64,000 nt of DNA from Gnetum montanum (Eukaryota > Streptophyta > Gnetopsida > Gnetales > Gnetaceae). Both the position numbers and the translations under genes were made by a program. This document shows, piece by piece, positions 34,380 to 45,734 of the stretch; the first letter of the stretch is position 1, and every line of letters starts with the position of its first letter. Below the pieces are notes generated by a model. The model saw only the letters and a list, made by a program, of their open reading frames with translations, was not told the DNA's origin and did no database searches. The stretch lies in the NCBI GenBank assembly GCA_015680685.1, contig MNCI01003778.1, forward strand, positions 303,438 to 367,437. Reading direction: 5' to 3'.

Positions 34380-35090
34380 GTCAGTGAATAGGAAATACAA
34401 GTCAACCATGTAAGTGTTTCTTAATCTTTGAAAGATCAAGAAGGACATATTATCTACATTGCATGATTCTATATTTCCCGTTTCCTTTGCTAACCACGTT
34501 GAAGGGGAGCTCTTTCCATGGTGCATCCATGGTCCCATTGTTATCAAATTTAGCCTCTTTTTCTCTACTAGGATTCTCGACCCTTTTATTAACAATGGGA
34601 GTTTCTTCCTAAAACTCTACTTCAGATCCTTGTTCTGTGTCAATTTTGCTAACTACCAAGGGAACCAAACTATTACCATGGATAATTATTTCATCTCGCT
34701 CAAAAGGCAAGTGAATTTCTTGGTGGATGGATCAGGAAATAGCTTGTAATTGAGCTAGCCAAGGCTTCCCAAGGATGAGTTTGAACTTGGTGTCTCTTCC
34801 ACCACTAAGAATTTGGCTATCATGGGGAATTATTCCCCTACCACAAAGTCTAAAGAAATTGAGCCTTTTATAGCAACCCAAGATTCGTTAAAGGTCTTAA
34901 GGGTAGAAGTTGAGGTATGTTGCATATGTTCCATTAGGCCCAAACACTCAACAATGGTGTAGGGTATGATGTTAGTTGTAGCTCCATCATTAACATACAC
35001 CTTGTGCACCTTGTATTGTCCTAATCTTATGGTTATAAAGAGTTGGGGCCTTGGTTGTCTCTCCATCATGGGGATTTGGTCTTGACTTCG
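34380..35090 (-). pseudogene. Tat/Ogre-like protease region
   Basis: The minus strand reads PQLFITIRLGQYKVHKVYVN (from about 35050), DGATTNIIPYTIVECLGL and TLKTFNESWVAIKGSISLDF. In another frame it then reads TKFKLILGKPWLAQLQAIS (about 34800-34745) and RDEIIIHGNSLVPLV (about 34710-34665). The order of catalytic motif (V(D/N)xGATTNIIP) followed by ILGKPWL is that of a retropepsin in the Tat/Ogre branch, in which the active site often reads VDNGA/S. At least two frameshifts. The RT that should follow to the left of 34380 was not found. Confidence 0.65.
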
Positions 35091-35099
35091 ATGTCATGA

Positions 35100-37950
35100 A
35101 ACACTAGTGTTATTGACTTAGTTTCTTCCTTTGGTGAAGGTGGTACCATCACCACATGAATTCACTCTTCACTAGTGGAGATGTCCTCATTGATAGGAAT
35201 TAAGGTCAACATTTCCACTAATGCTTCATAGTGAGTAGTAGAAGTCATTACCAAGTCATACAAGCTAAGTGAAATGTTCTTTTATTTTAGTTACTATTTA
35301 ACTTATTCCTTAGCATTAAGGAAGTCCTTTTCATTGGTTGTTGACTTCTCATTCTTAGTGACTTTGACTTCCTGCATGCATCCATGGATGTGAACTTTGT
35401 GCTTTAGTGGTTGTGGTTTGGCCACTTTTCCCTTTACTTGTGGTTTGGGATCCTCTCATGTTTGGCTAGTTGAAGTAACTTGAGCATTAGAGATCATGGG
35501 GATGGATGAAATAGGAGTGGGCTTTGGTGGACCCACCTCCTTTCATGATTTGGCCTACGTGTTGTCTTTGTCCTTGGGCTTTGGCATAGAATTCTTACAT
35601 TGCTTTATTGGTGATTTATTATTTTTGTTGGGTTGAGAAGAGGTTGTTGCATTAGCCACCACAAGGGTACATTGTTCAATTGTAATGGTGGATTTGGTTA
35701 TAATGGGAGGGGGTACTCTAACCACAACAAGCTCCTTGGGAGGTGTTGGTGATGATATTCTTACAAAAAAAGGGGTCCTTGAACTAGATGAAGTTGAAGG
35801 GCCCCTATCATTGTGAGGAGGTATCCAAATCATGAAAGTCTCCCATGCAGGTTTGTTGTTGGCATTCAACTGGTCCTTGTAGACTTGCATGGACTAGTTT
35901 TGTGGCCTAACTAGGTTAGAGGCATCAAGAACTAGCTCATTTTTGTATATCATCTTCTATAGTTCATCCTTTAGGGCTAGGAAAAAAATCAGTATCATGA
36001 CCTAGCAATTGATGATAGTGGTAGAAACGATCAAGTTTAAAATACTTAGGCACTAGTGGATCATCCTTGGTTGCAAGAGTAGGATCCTTTGCTATCTCGC
36101 ATAATTAGTCATGCCTCTCATGGACATTCTCTATCATTTTCTTGTATTGGATTCTCTAACTCTTTAATAATTGGTTGAGGAGTTTAGATGGTTTTAGAGC
36201 TATCCCAGTGTACTTTGATCAATCTTTTCTCTTGAAGCTCATCCTTGGGTTGCCTGATGTAGAGGCCCTGAATGTTGATGATTGATTATTGGTGGTAGGG
36301 ACCTTGGGTTGGTCTTTTTTGGGCCTCTATGCATTTTTGGTTTCTTTGGTCATAATGGCCATGACTACCTTGCTTTACCTCCCCTTCTTCTTGTCCTTAT
36401 ACACCACTTAGATGGGGACATGGCTAGCCTCAACAACATCCTCTATGTTCTTGATTTGTGAAAAGACTTGGCTAAGTGACCATGGTTCTAGGTAGTAAAG
36501 TCTAAACTTAATGAAGTTGTTAACCATTCCCTTGAATATGGCTAGAAGATGTGTTTTGGATATTGGTTTAGGAATCTCATTGAGCAAAGCATTCCACCAT
36601 TGCCTAAATTCTTGTATTGGTTCAAGGGATCCTTTCTTAACCTTCATTAGTTGGTCAAGAGTCATGTCAGGTTTCAAGTTATACTTGAAACAGTTAACAA
36701 ACTATGATATTAAGTTCTCAATGGAGGATATAGATATTCTCAATAACATGTGGTACCAATCCAAGGCTTTCCCAATAAGGGACATAGGAAAGATCCACAT
36801 TATGGTATGTGGCCAAGCTTGCAATAACAAATACTTAGAATAGAAGATGATAAGGTGAGTGTTGAGGTCACCTTCATCGTTTTATTTAGTTAATTAAGAT
36901 ATGAGGATGCTTGGGGGAAGAATTATTTGTGGGATAGTAGGACTAATAGAATTGTCTTGATAGAAATTTGTGATTTTAATTATCTAGGTTATTGAATCTT
37001 TGAGCTTATATAACTTTTTTGTAAGGTCCTAGATCATTTGGAAGGGCTAATCCAATCCTTGAGGCATTCTTGTGGGTTGTGGTGTTTGCATGTAATGTTG
37101 AGGTGTGAGATGAGAGGCTTGTGGCCTTGTGATGGATTGAAACATGAAAGGGAGAGGTTGGATCATCATTTTTGTAGGTGGGCTAAATAGTGAAAATGAG
37201 GTTTGTGTTGGCACTTGTGGCATAAAGAGAACAAAAGATGTATGTGACCCTTGGGTCACTTGAGTTCCCACTATGGGGCCTACCGACATAGAGAATGGAT
37301 GAGTAGTGGTGAAAACCATTGATGATGACTGAGAAAAATAAGGTTGCTTGGTGAAAGACATGGAGGAAAATAAGGAGACCATTTGGGGCACATATTGTGC
37401 CTATTGAACCACTATGATAGGTGCTAGTCCAAACATGATAGTATAAAAAAGAGATGAAGGTTGATGTATCTATCCCACAGAAGTGACAGGAGAGGTTGAA
37501 GTAGGTGTGGTGGTTTGGGTGCTCACTATTAGAAGAGGCTCCATATGAAATTTCCAAGTTCAAGTTTAGCCTCATACTCATCATGTTCCTTGTGTTGACT
37601 TATTAAGCTAGCCTTCTCACTCTACTCATCCATCTTAATAAATTGAGATAGGATGTTTGTATGAGTGTCATTCAATGGTATTTTATCGTAGGGGGAGGGT
37701 ATGTACTCCTTTCCATGTCAATGGATTAATTCATACTCACGTTTAGCTTCGACCTCCATTCATGGAATGAGTAGGATAGCTTGGATCTTAGCACAAATGA
37801 AGTTGTAGTGATCTTCATTTATTATGGAAAAATCCAAGCCTTTTTCCCATAGCTTGAGTGATTGCCTATGCTCAACTACAATAGGGTATTTCAGGTCATA
37901 AACCCTCATTGCATCCTAGTTATATACCATGTCTATCAAGTTAAGGGGCA
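35100..37950 (-). pseudogene. gag: Tat/Ogre-like gag region
   Basis: The gag core lies at 36677-36408 (minus): MTLDQLMKVKKGSLEPIQEF, RQWWNALLNEIPKPISKTHL, LAIFKGMVNNFIKFRLYYLE, QVFSQIKNIEDVVEAS. It closely matches the plus-strand gag at 54.7-55.3 kb. N-terminal to it is a Ser/Thr/Pro/Gln-rich low-complexity region (37391-37047). C-terminal is a Ser/Pro/Lys-rich linker (35890-35555) leading to the protease. The frames of the blocks differ, so frameshifts occur. Confidence 0.65.
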
Positions 37951-40158
37951 AGATAGTTGACTGGCTAAAAGATATTGTCACAAGTTTAAATTTAGTTTAA
38001 TAAATTTTGCAATTAATTAATTAAGTAAGAAAAATTCTAGCAAGTGGAATTGCCCAAGGTGCAAGAGGGATATGGCTATAAAATAATGTAAACTGCAACT
38101 ACAGGTGTAGTGCAGGTTACAATGATAGGGGTGTGCACTGCACTTAAGAAAATGTGAGAGTTTTGATGTTGGTAAAACCAACTATTTTGACTTTGCCAAC
38201 TAAGGCTATGCTAGAGGGGGGAAGCGGGTAAGTAATCAAGAATTACCTTACCCAAAAACAATGTGCTGGGTTACCCCCTCTTGGCAGGAATATGTTTTTT
38301 CTAGAAAACATAGATGTAAAATTTTGTTTTCTTGGAACTTTGTTGGAATCTTGGAAGGGATCAACACTAGCTTTTCCATAAAATTTCATAGCATAGGGGT
38401 TGGGTGGTTGGAGCAAAGCAATTATGGCCTTTAGAATACACAAAGGAAAGTTCAAATCATAACCATGTTGGCTTTGATAAGTCTAGCAATTTCTATAAAA
38501 ATTTTGCAAAAACCCAAATTACCTACAACCACAACACTAGGTTTTGATGGTAGAAAAATAGGTAGTAGCATTGGTTTTTCCTAGTAGAAAATTTTTTTAG
38601 CAAAGTTTAAAGATTTTTAGCATAAACTCAAGGTTTTTAACTTATAGAAATATTTGTGAAAGTGGTAAAATAGCATTGAAAAAATAACTTGGGAGGAGGT
38701 TCAAGCCCTCCTTCTAGCATTAGAAAATTGTTGCACCTGAAAAATTTGATCACTAGAAAACCAAAAGTTTCAAGTGTGGAATAGTTTTAACCTTGGATCC
38801 CAAGGGCCTCTAAGAAAGAGGATCCAAATCACCCTAGAAGATCTTCTTGATCACCCAAGGACTTGAAAAGTGTAAATGAGAATAAAAAGATTGTAAAAAT
38901 AATGTAGATCTAGTATAAAAAGAAATAATTTAGATAATTAAATAATAATGACCTGCAAAACAAATGAATTGAAAATTTTATTATAATAAAATTATTAAAA
39001 ATAAAGAGTTTGAAATGTGTACAAAGGTGCCTTAATGGATAAGGAGCTTGCGTTGATGAAGTTCAAAGCTTGTTGAAGCTAGTAGTTTTCAGTCTACAAT
39101 TAGCATCATGGTCTAGGTACTTCCCAACTCCACAACACTAAAACTCCTTGCTAGTTTTTTATCCTAATTTCCAATGTTGGTCACTAGAGGGTAAGGTATG
39201 GGCTTAACTTAAGTTGCAAAGGGGTTACTACGTTGAGAGTCTTCAATGCTCATGTAGTTTCACATTTCCCCAAAAGTCTTGCATAGTGCTTAAAGGTTAC
39301 AAGTGCTTAAGATTGCCAAAGGATCTAACTCTTGAGAATTGCTAAAATATTTTTTGAATTCAAGAATTCAAAATCAAAATAATCTCTTCAAGGTGTTTGA
39401 GATGGGCTTTTATAGGTCACATGGCCACTGATTTTTGGCTGCAAATTTCTGCCATGATTACTGGTAGATTGGAATCATGTGTAGGCATGGAAAGCTTTCA
39501 ATTTTAGTATAGTTTTCATTTATGGTAAGTGTTAATGTCCCCAAGGCACCAAAACCATGATGGTTATCATAAATAATAAAAAAATGTTTCTAACTACATT
39601 GGCTTCTCCCACCACTACTGGTCTTGTAATAGCAATGTTGGAGTTGTATGATCTATGCTAAAATTGGTGGGGTAACACTGGAGTTGTTTGAAGAATAAAT
39701 CCCCCATCCATTCCAATGTTGGCTTCATGAGAAAGTGGAAACTCCCACAACTCCAACGCTAGCCTTGAGACATTTGCACTAGTTTTGTGGCAACTATGCT
39801 GGGTTTTGTGGAAAAATGAAATCCAACATCACTAACACTAGGGGTAGGTCATTCTAGCATGGTTGAGGTTATACCCCCACAAAAACCCATGAAAATTCCA
39901 AATTTGGTAGTTCTCAAGGCATTTTCAGCCTTTCCAAGCCCACATATAGACATGATGTGACTTTTTCTACTTGGGAAGTAAGGCTACGATGACTTATGAA
40001 GCATTTTTTCAGTCCTAAAATTTTAAACATGCAAGATTACAACTCATGGCCTACAAGCTTCACATTTTACAATGAAAAATCCAACCTCAAGTATAGGGGT
40101 GAAGGTTAGAATGCCAAATGAGGTTGCAACATGCATTTTCTTGGTGGTGTTTTACAAA
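37951..40158 (-). other. Leader/LTR-like region of the Tat/Ogre-like element
   Basis: On the minus strand the sequence around 38850-38680 (TCTAATGCTAGAAGGAGGGC) matches the region 5' of the plus-strand gag (52915-53060, TCTAGTGCTAGAAGGAGGGC), so both belong to one family. The right limit near 40158 is where chromovirus integrase sequence resumes. LTR ends and primer site were not resolved. An AATAATA-rich tract lies at 38925-39010. Confidence 0.5.
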
Positions 40159-40346
40159 GCACAAGAAAAAACATGTCCTCCAATACTTCATTCATTCTCT
40201 TAACCTTACTATTAGTTTGTAGATGATAAGCTAAACTCATATTCATCCTAGTCCTTAAGCTATTCATGGATGCATACCAAAATTAAGAATTAAATATGAA
40301 ATTGTGATCCAACACAACCTTCATAAGAATGTCATACATTCATACA
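40140..40346 (-). pseudogene. Chromovirus integrase, distal half (split by copia insertion)
   Basis: The minus strand reads YDILMKVVLDHNFIFNS, then FWYASMNSLRTRMNMSLAYH, LQTNSKVKRMNEVLEDMF. This is the integrase segment DRDxxFxSxFW ... LGTxxxxSTAYHPQTDGQxERxNQxLEDML of Ty3/gypsy chromoviruses. The preceding half is at 46674-47060 beyond the copia element, in the same orientation. Confidence 0.75.
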
Positions 40347-41428
40347 TGTGGATCATAGAACTTAGAAGGAGGGGAAGAATAAGTTTCCCAAATTAAAACT
40401 TAAAGATACAAGGCACACATACCAAATTTAACATGGTTTCCCAACTCGGGTATTTCACACTTGGAGGATAGATGGCAAGCACACCTTTGAACATTGTTTC
40501 TTTTAAAATGTGATTGAAGGATCCACACCCTGTATAGTCTTTAAGCCTTGCTTTGGAGTGTTGTACTATAGCAACAATCACTCAACCTTGCAAGGTCCCA
40601 TCAGGCTTGGAAATGTGATTTCAAGGCTTCCACAACTTTTACAATCTTAAGCTCCACACTAGAGTGTCATACTATAGCATCAACAACTTAATCCCACAAG
40701 ATCTTGACAAGCTTAAGCACATAAACCCCATAGGGCAACAAGAACAAGAATTACAAGGGATAATTACAACTTAGTTTGCTGATCCTTGTATAGTTAGGTA
40801 TAGCACACTTTACAATGCCAAAATGATAATACAATGATGAGAAATAGAGAATTCAATGATTACAAATGATTGTACAATGAACACAACAGGGCTTACACAT
40901 TTCCCAATGCATATCAAATCTTCTTATAGCTATTGTGCTTCTAAATCCATCTTGGAACTTGTGCAATGGCTAGCCAATGATCACTAATGGTCATGGAAGA
41001 CATCTTTCTTGTCCCTAACATGTCTCGCTAAAATTGCTTTCCATTTTGGAAAGATGTCTTTGTTTAGTGAAATACATCTTTCTGAAATCTCCATTCTAGA
41101 AGATCTCTTTGTCTTGTGAATGACCTCTTTCTAAATTTGGTCTACATTCTATAAAGATGTCTTCACTTTGTGAAAGACGTCTTTGTTTGAGGAAAGACAT
41201 CTATTATTTCTCAAAGATATCTTTGCTAAAAACCACTTCAATTTTTCCAAGACATTTGTTATTTCTTAGAGACATATTTCTTCATCTTTTTTTGCATGAT
41301 GAATTTTTTATTCCTTGTCCATAGCCTTGTTCAATCTTATCTTGCAAGCATAACAATCATAGGCATGCAAATAAATGTGTCTTCTATTTTTCTTAACATT
41401 TTTACATACCAAAACCAAAAGGTCCATA
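40347..41428 (-). repeat. 3' LTR of the pol-less copia element
   Basis: The plus strand starts TGTGGATCATAG and ends GGTCCATA, followed by the minus-strand polypurine tract (AAAAAGGGGGAGAT read from 41442 leftwards). The perfect palindrome AAAGACGTCTTT lies at 41173-41184 in an array of about ten decayed versions (40990-41230). Confidence 0.85.
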
Positions 41429-42700
41429 ATCTCCCCCTTTTTAGTAATGTTAACTTTAGAAAATGGGTTAGCCTTATCCCAATAATAAAGCTTAATACTT
41501 CTTCCCCTTTTTGGACATAACCAAGAAGGTCAAATAGATAGATATAAATATACAAAAAATCATAAAATATATTCTATGAAAAGCATAAAAACATATAAAT
41601 TTCTATGGTAGCCAGGGATTAGGATAAGCATGAAGAATCAATAGGATGTGAGCCAAGTGAAAAGCATAATAAAAATTAAAAGACCACATAGAGATAACCA
41701 GAAAACATAGCATCCATCCATAATCATCCACAAACTATTTAGAAGCATCTTAGAGTACAACTATCCATAGATTAATCACATATGTGCAAAGTCCCAAAAT
41801 CACATATGTGAAAACAAAAAATGTCTCATCATTTTTAATCACCAAAAGAAAAGAAAAGAAAAGAAAAGAAAAAACCTTTTGAGGTCTCAATCACTAACCT
41901 CAATAACATCCTCAGACTCAGAATCCATCACTGCTCAAGATGGATGATAAGTCTCCTCCTCATCATCATCACTGTTGGTGCTGGGATGGCTAGATTTCTG
42001 AGTGTCCTCATCTGAGGACTCAACCTACTACACTGGAGATCACCTAGGATGAATCTTCACTTGAAACCAAGAGGAAGCTAGTGGTTTCTGAATTAGGACC
42101 CATTGTGACATGGTCCCAAAGATGCTCTCCATAGCTCGTTACTCAAAATACCTGGGAGCATCAGCAAGGGGTGGAATAATGTGAGTAGGCAAGACTGGAT
42201 CATGGTGGTCTAACTACTACATGGAAGCATGATGCTCCCCCTATACACCAACTAGGGGTGAATTTGGTTTTGAATTTGACTCCATTCTAGAGTCATGTAT
42301 GTGTGAGTGGCATGCTATTGAAGAATGTCATGGAGAAACAAGAGCATCCTCCTCACTATCAGAGATAAGAGAAGTAGTGATCTCCTCAAATTCCTATCCA
42401 TAAAAGGGAGGAGGAATCCTAGCCTCATCCAAACTCTTACATAATAAAGGTTCCTCCCAAGCTTCCCAATGGCATAGGCAAAGGGTCGAAATAGCTTCTT
42501 CCAAGAAGAACAGAGTTAAGCATAAAAGGATTTTGATTGTTGCAATTGTGGAGAGGTTAACTTCTTATGTTTCAGAGGTTTGGTGTTGGATCCTACTTCT
42601 ACTATATGAGAAGAACTCCTCTTCTCAACATACTCATTGAGACTCTACTTACCTTTAGGAAAAGGTAACTCTAGAATAGGTACACCCCGCTAGCAGATCA
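41429..42700 (-). other. Acidic/serine-rich tail of ORFx and 3' leader
   Basis: On the minus strand around 42010-41880 the codons spell Asp/Glu/Ser-rich peptides (for example MDSESEDVIEVSD and SDDDEEETYHPS), as expected for the C-terminal tail of the ORFx-like protein. An (AAAAG)n run lies at 41842-41873. No pol motif was seen in any frame. Confidence 0.45.
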
Positions 42701-43478
42701 ATAGGTTGATGAGGTAGGGGTGCCCAACGATTCTCTCCTTGGCATAGAGAATTAAAATGTCTTAACAAAGTGTGTGCCCTAGACCCAATGGTAATCCTAT
42801 AAGCAAGCAATATAGTACAAAATTCTGGGGTGGTAGTAGATAAATATAACTACCTCCATCATTATGTTATATAAAAGAATAAGTGATGAGGTGAAGGCAT
42901 TAGGAGTCATCTTGCTCTACTCAATATGACCCCTATCAAATGACATATCTCTCCCAAATAAAACATCACAAAATTCATCATGAGCTACAAGAATTATACC
43001 ATTGGTGTATATATCATGCATAGTATCATTAGTAACCTAGAATACATTAGAACTAGAAATACCCAAAAGTGCATTTACAATTTTGGGAGAGACTTCAACA
43101 ATAATTCAACAAATAGTGGATGTGAATGCCCCAATAACAGCATCATAAATAACAATATTACAATATAATTCTCTAATAAGCACTTCAAGGACAAGAAAAT
43201 TCATAGAAATGAAAGTTTTCCATTTTAAAAACTTGAAATAGTCTAACAAATATTGTTGTTTATGAAGTGGAAAATTAAGAGAATGCTCAAAAAATAGTAG
43301 TGGTTCTTGTAGCTTTAAACCTATGTTGAGCACATGTACTTTGAAACTAGGATGTGTATGAAGGCGATGCACTACTAGAACTTGCTCTTGCACATTTTTT
43401 GGATAGATTTCTAGATGTACCAATCTTCTTGTGGGCCATATTTGCTAAATTGGTTGTGAATGGTGGAGCCCTAGTCAT
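42700..43478 (-). pseudogene. ORFx-like gene of the copia element (plant transposon protein type)
   Basis: The probable start is ATG at 43478 (MTRAPPFTTNLANMAHKKIG), followed by a Ser-rich stretch and a frameshift. Then come HKQQYLLDYFKFLKWKTFIS and VLIRELYCNIVIYD, then VEVSPKIVNALLGISSS, and further on NAFTSSLILLYNIMMEV. The series 'W..F....  L(V/I)RE(F/L)Y(A/C)N(I/L) ... V.(F/V)SP..(I/V)N..LG' is the pattern of the putative plant transposon protein that several plant LTR elements carry as an extra ORF. Function unknown. A TATA box and palindrome array lie directly upstream. Confidence 0.55.
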
Positions 43479-43525
43479 CTCTATGGGGTCTCTATGAAGA
43501 AATATGAAAAAAATGAGGGTTTTGT

Positions 43526-43723
43526 CTTTTATAGTCATGGGAAAACAAGGTCTTTGAATGAAAAATGAGATGTATTTTTTTATAGAAAGACATATTTTTC
43601 ACATGTTAAAAATATAGTAGACATATTTCATTTATTGAAGACATCTTTCCCACAATAATCAATGAACCATAGGGTTGTCTTTATTTTTTCCAAGATGTCT
43701 TTCACTTTTTAAAGACGTCTTTC
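43526..43723 (-). promoter_or_regulatory. Internal promoter-like module upstream of ORFx
   Basis: On the minus strand TATAAAAG lies at 43533-43526, about 48 nt before the ORFx ATG (43478). Upstream of it are GAAGACATCTTTC (43637-43649), AAGATGTCTTTC (43692-43703) and AAAGACGTCTTTC (43711-43723), the same motif that fills the U3 of this element's LTRs. The surrounding bases do not match the LTR, so this is not simply a stray LTR piece. Activity is inferred. Confidence 0.5.
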
Positions 43724-43967
43724 ATCAAAAATCAAGGTGAGGTTTTGCAAGGCTACCATTCGTTTATAGTCTTAATGAAATCTTGAAAACAAAATGAAAA
43801 ACTTACCTCTACCTACCTATCATATTGTTAGAAGGTGATGGAGTTTAAAGTGCTAAAGAATGTATTTCCTCTTTTGAGGAATCTCCTTTGAGTCAAATGT
43901 CTCCAATTTCCAATGCATGAATTCCTCTTACAAATTTTTTTGTGAAAGTGTCCTGATGTCCTTTATC

Positions 43968-45695
43968 CTATTTAATTCTCCATTCCTTTTTTTCAACCTT
44001 GGTCCTTTTATTTGACTTCAAATATTTTCTATGATCCTGCATAAAACCATTTCTCGGTGTCCTTTGGTAAAACCAAGGAGTCTTGTGATATGCCCATGTA
44101 CTCATATGATAAAAATTTAGATTGCACCCCCATTGTTTATGCCCAATCTTGTTACAATAATAAAATTTAATTCTCCTATTGAAAAAATGACTAGAAGAAC
44201 CAAACCTTTGAGGAGTTTTATGTTGGATAGCAGCTTCCCTTAATGTAGAGTCCTTGTTCCTTGAAGGTTCCTTTAGATGGGATGAAGGTTCCTCTTCTTG
44301 GTGGCAGCATCCAAGTCCACTTTTATCTTGTGGACTTTTATCCTTGTCCAAGAACCATTCAAAGAGACTCTTTTTCTTTAGTCAATCTTTCATTCTCTAG
44401 CTTAATATCAACAAGTTCTTCTTTCATCTACTCACATGATTTAGTTATTGATTCATTCTCAACCTTAATTTTTAATACTTGTTTGTTAAGATTAGAAATA
44501 GTTAAGCTTAATGAGAATATTTCCTAGTCTTTATACTTGACATGTTTATTTAACTTAGTGCAAACATTTTAAAAGTTTAAAAGTTCTATACATAATAAAT
44601 CAAACCTCTCATTTTCATTAATTCCATCGTCTAATGAATCGCCATTAGTAAGGGCCATGCAGATGAGATGAGAATGTCAAGCATCTTCCTCTACTTCTTC
44701 ACTTTGCTACCCATCATCGCAACTTGTATAGAGTTGGTTTTATTAACTTCTTCAATGGATTTGTTCTTGAATTGCATCCTAAAACTACTAGGGAATTTGG
44801 GAGCCTCTACCACCACACATCCAACATTCTACAGAAGAGAAATCTAAATTGGAATTTAAAATATTCTTACCTCTTTTCCTACCTTTGGACTGATTGTATC
44901 TTTGTAGATGTGTTCCTTTGTTCCTTCTAGTGATTATTCATTGTAGCTTTCTTGTGAGAAAGGCAATCTCATCTTCATTTCTCTCATCATTCTCATTGAG
45001 CTCCTTCTCCTTTGAGAAATTCTTCAAGGTAATAGATCTTTCTTAAATAGCTCCTTCGCTTATGAGCTTCATTTCATAGGTGATGAGAGCACTTTAAAGT
45101 TTTTCAAATTTTAGAGTTGAGAAATCTCTAATTTCCTCCATGGCTGTAACCTTTGGTCTAAACTCTGGTTGTAAATTTCTTATCATTTTGATAATCACAT
45201 AACTTTTGGATAGATCCTTTACTATCCCTCTAATTACTACAACAAGATTGTTAGCTCTCAAAAAATAATCCTTGATTTTCTCACCCTCTCTCATTTTGAG
45301 TTTATTGTATTTACTTTGTAAAACTAAAAATTTTGATTGCTTAACAATAGAGTTGCCTTCATAAGTATCCTCTATTTTTGCCAAATTTCCTTGATCATTT
45401 TACATCTTTCTATCCTATTAAATTCAAATTTATTCAATGCATAATATAAACAATTTTTCACTTTTGAATCAAACATGAACTTATCATGTTCTTTTCTAGA
45501 CCATTTGTTGTGGGTCTTGATGATGTCGATGATGCCATCAACAGGTGGAGCATAGCCTTCTAGGATTGACTCCCATACTTCAAACTCCATAGACCCAAAT
45601 AATCCTTGCATCCTAGCTTTCTTGTAGGTGAAGTCAAATCCATCAAACCTGGATGGATTTGATAAGATGTTCAATCCATTGCTCACTCTTCAAGT
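43968..45695 (-). pseudogene. gag: Copia gag with zinc knuckle
   Basis: The frame begins MSNGLNILSNPSRFDGFDFT near 45686 and continues with MQGLFGSMEFEVWESILEG, FNRIERCKMIKEIWQK, then in a shifted frame DTYEGNSIVKQSKFLVLQ, LKMREGEKIKDYFLRANNLV and LQPEFRPKVTAMEEI. Near 44190 it has the knuckle FYYCNKIGHKQWGC. The first Cys of the CX2CX4HX4C motif has become Phe; the other three ligands remain. The tail ends in Lys/Arg-rich sequence before 43968. These blocks match the UBN2-type gag of SIRE/Maximus copia elements. Normally pol continues from here; instead about 250 bp lead to the ORFx promoter module. Confidence 0.8.
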
Positions 45696-45715
45696 TGATG
45701 ATGATAGAGAAGAGT

Positions 45716-45732
45716 ACCTAGCTCTAATACCA
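45716..45732 (-). other. Primer binding site, tRNA-iMet type
   Basis: The minus strand reads TGGTATTAGAGCTAGGT two bases inside the LTR. The first 12 nt match the complement of initiator tRNA-Met (TGGTATCAGAGC) with one C-to-T change. Confidence 0.85.
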
Positions 45733-45734
45733 CT

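Noticed and set aside
37183-37584. 133-codon minus-strand frame overlapping the gag N-terminal region
   Set aside because: The alternative frame (37391-37047) has the Ser/Thr/Pro/Gln composition usual for this part of gag; this one does not.
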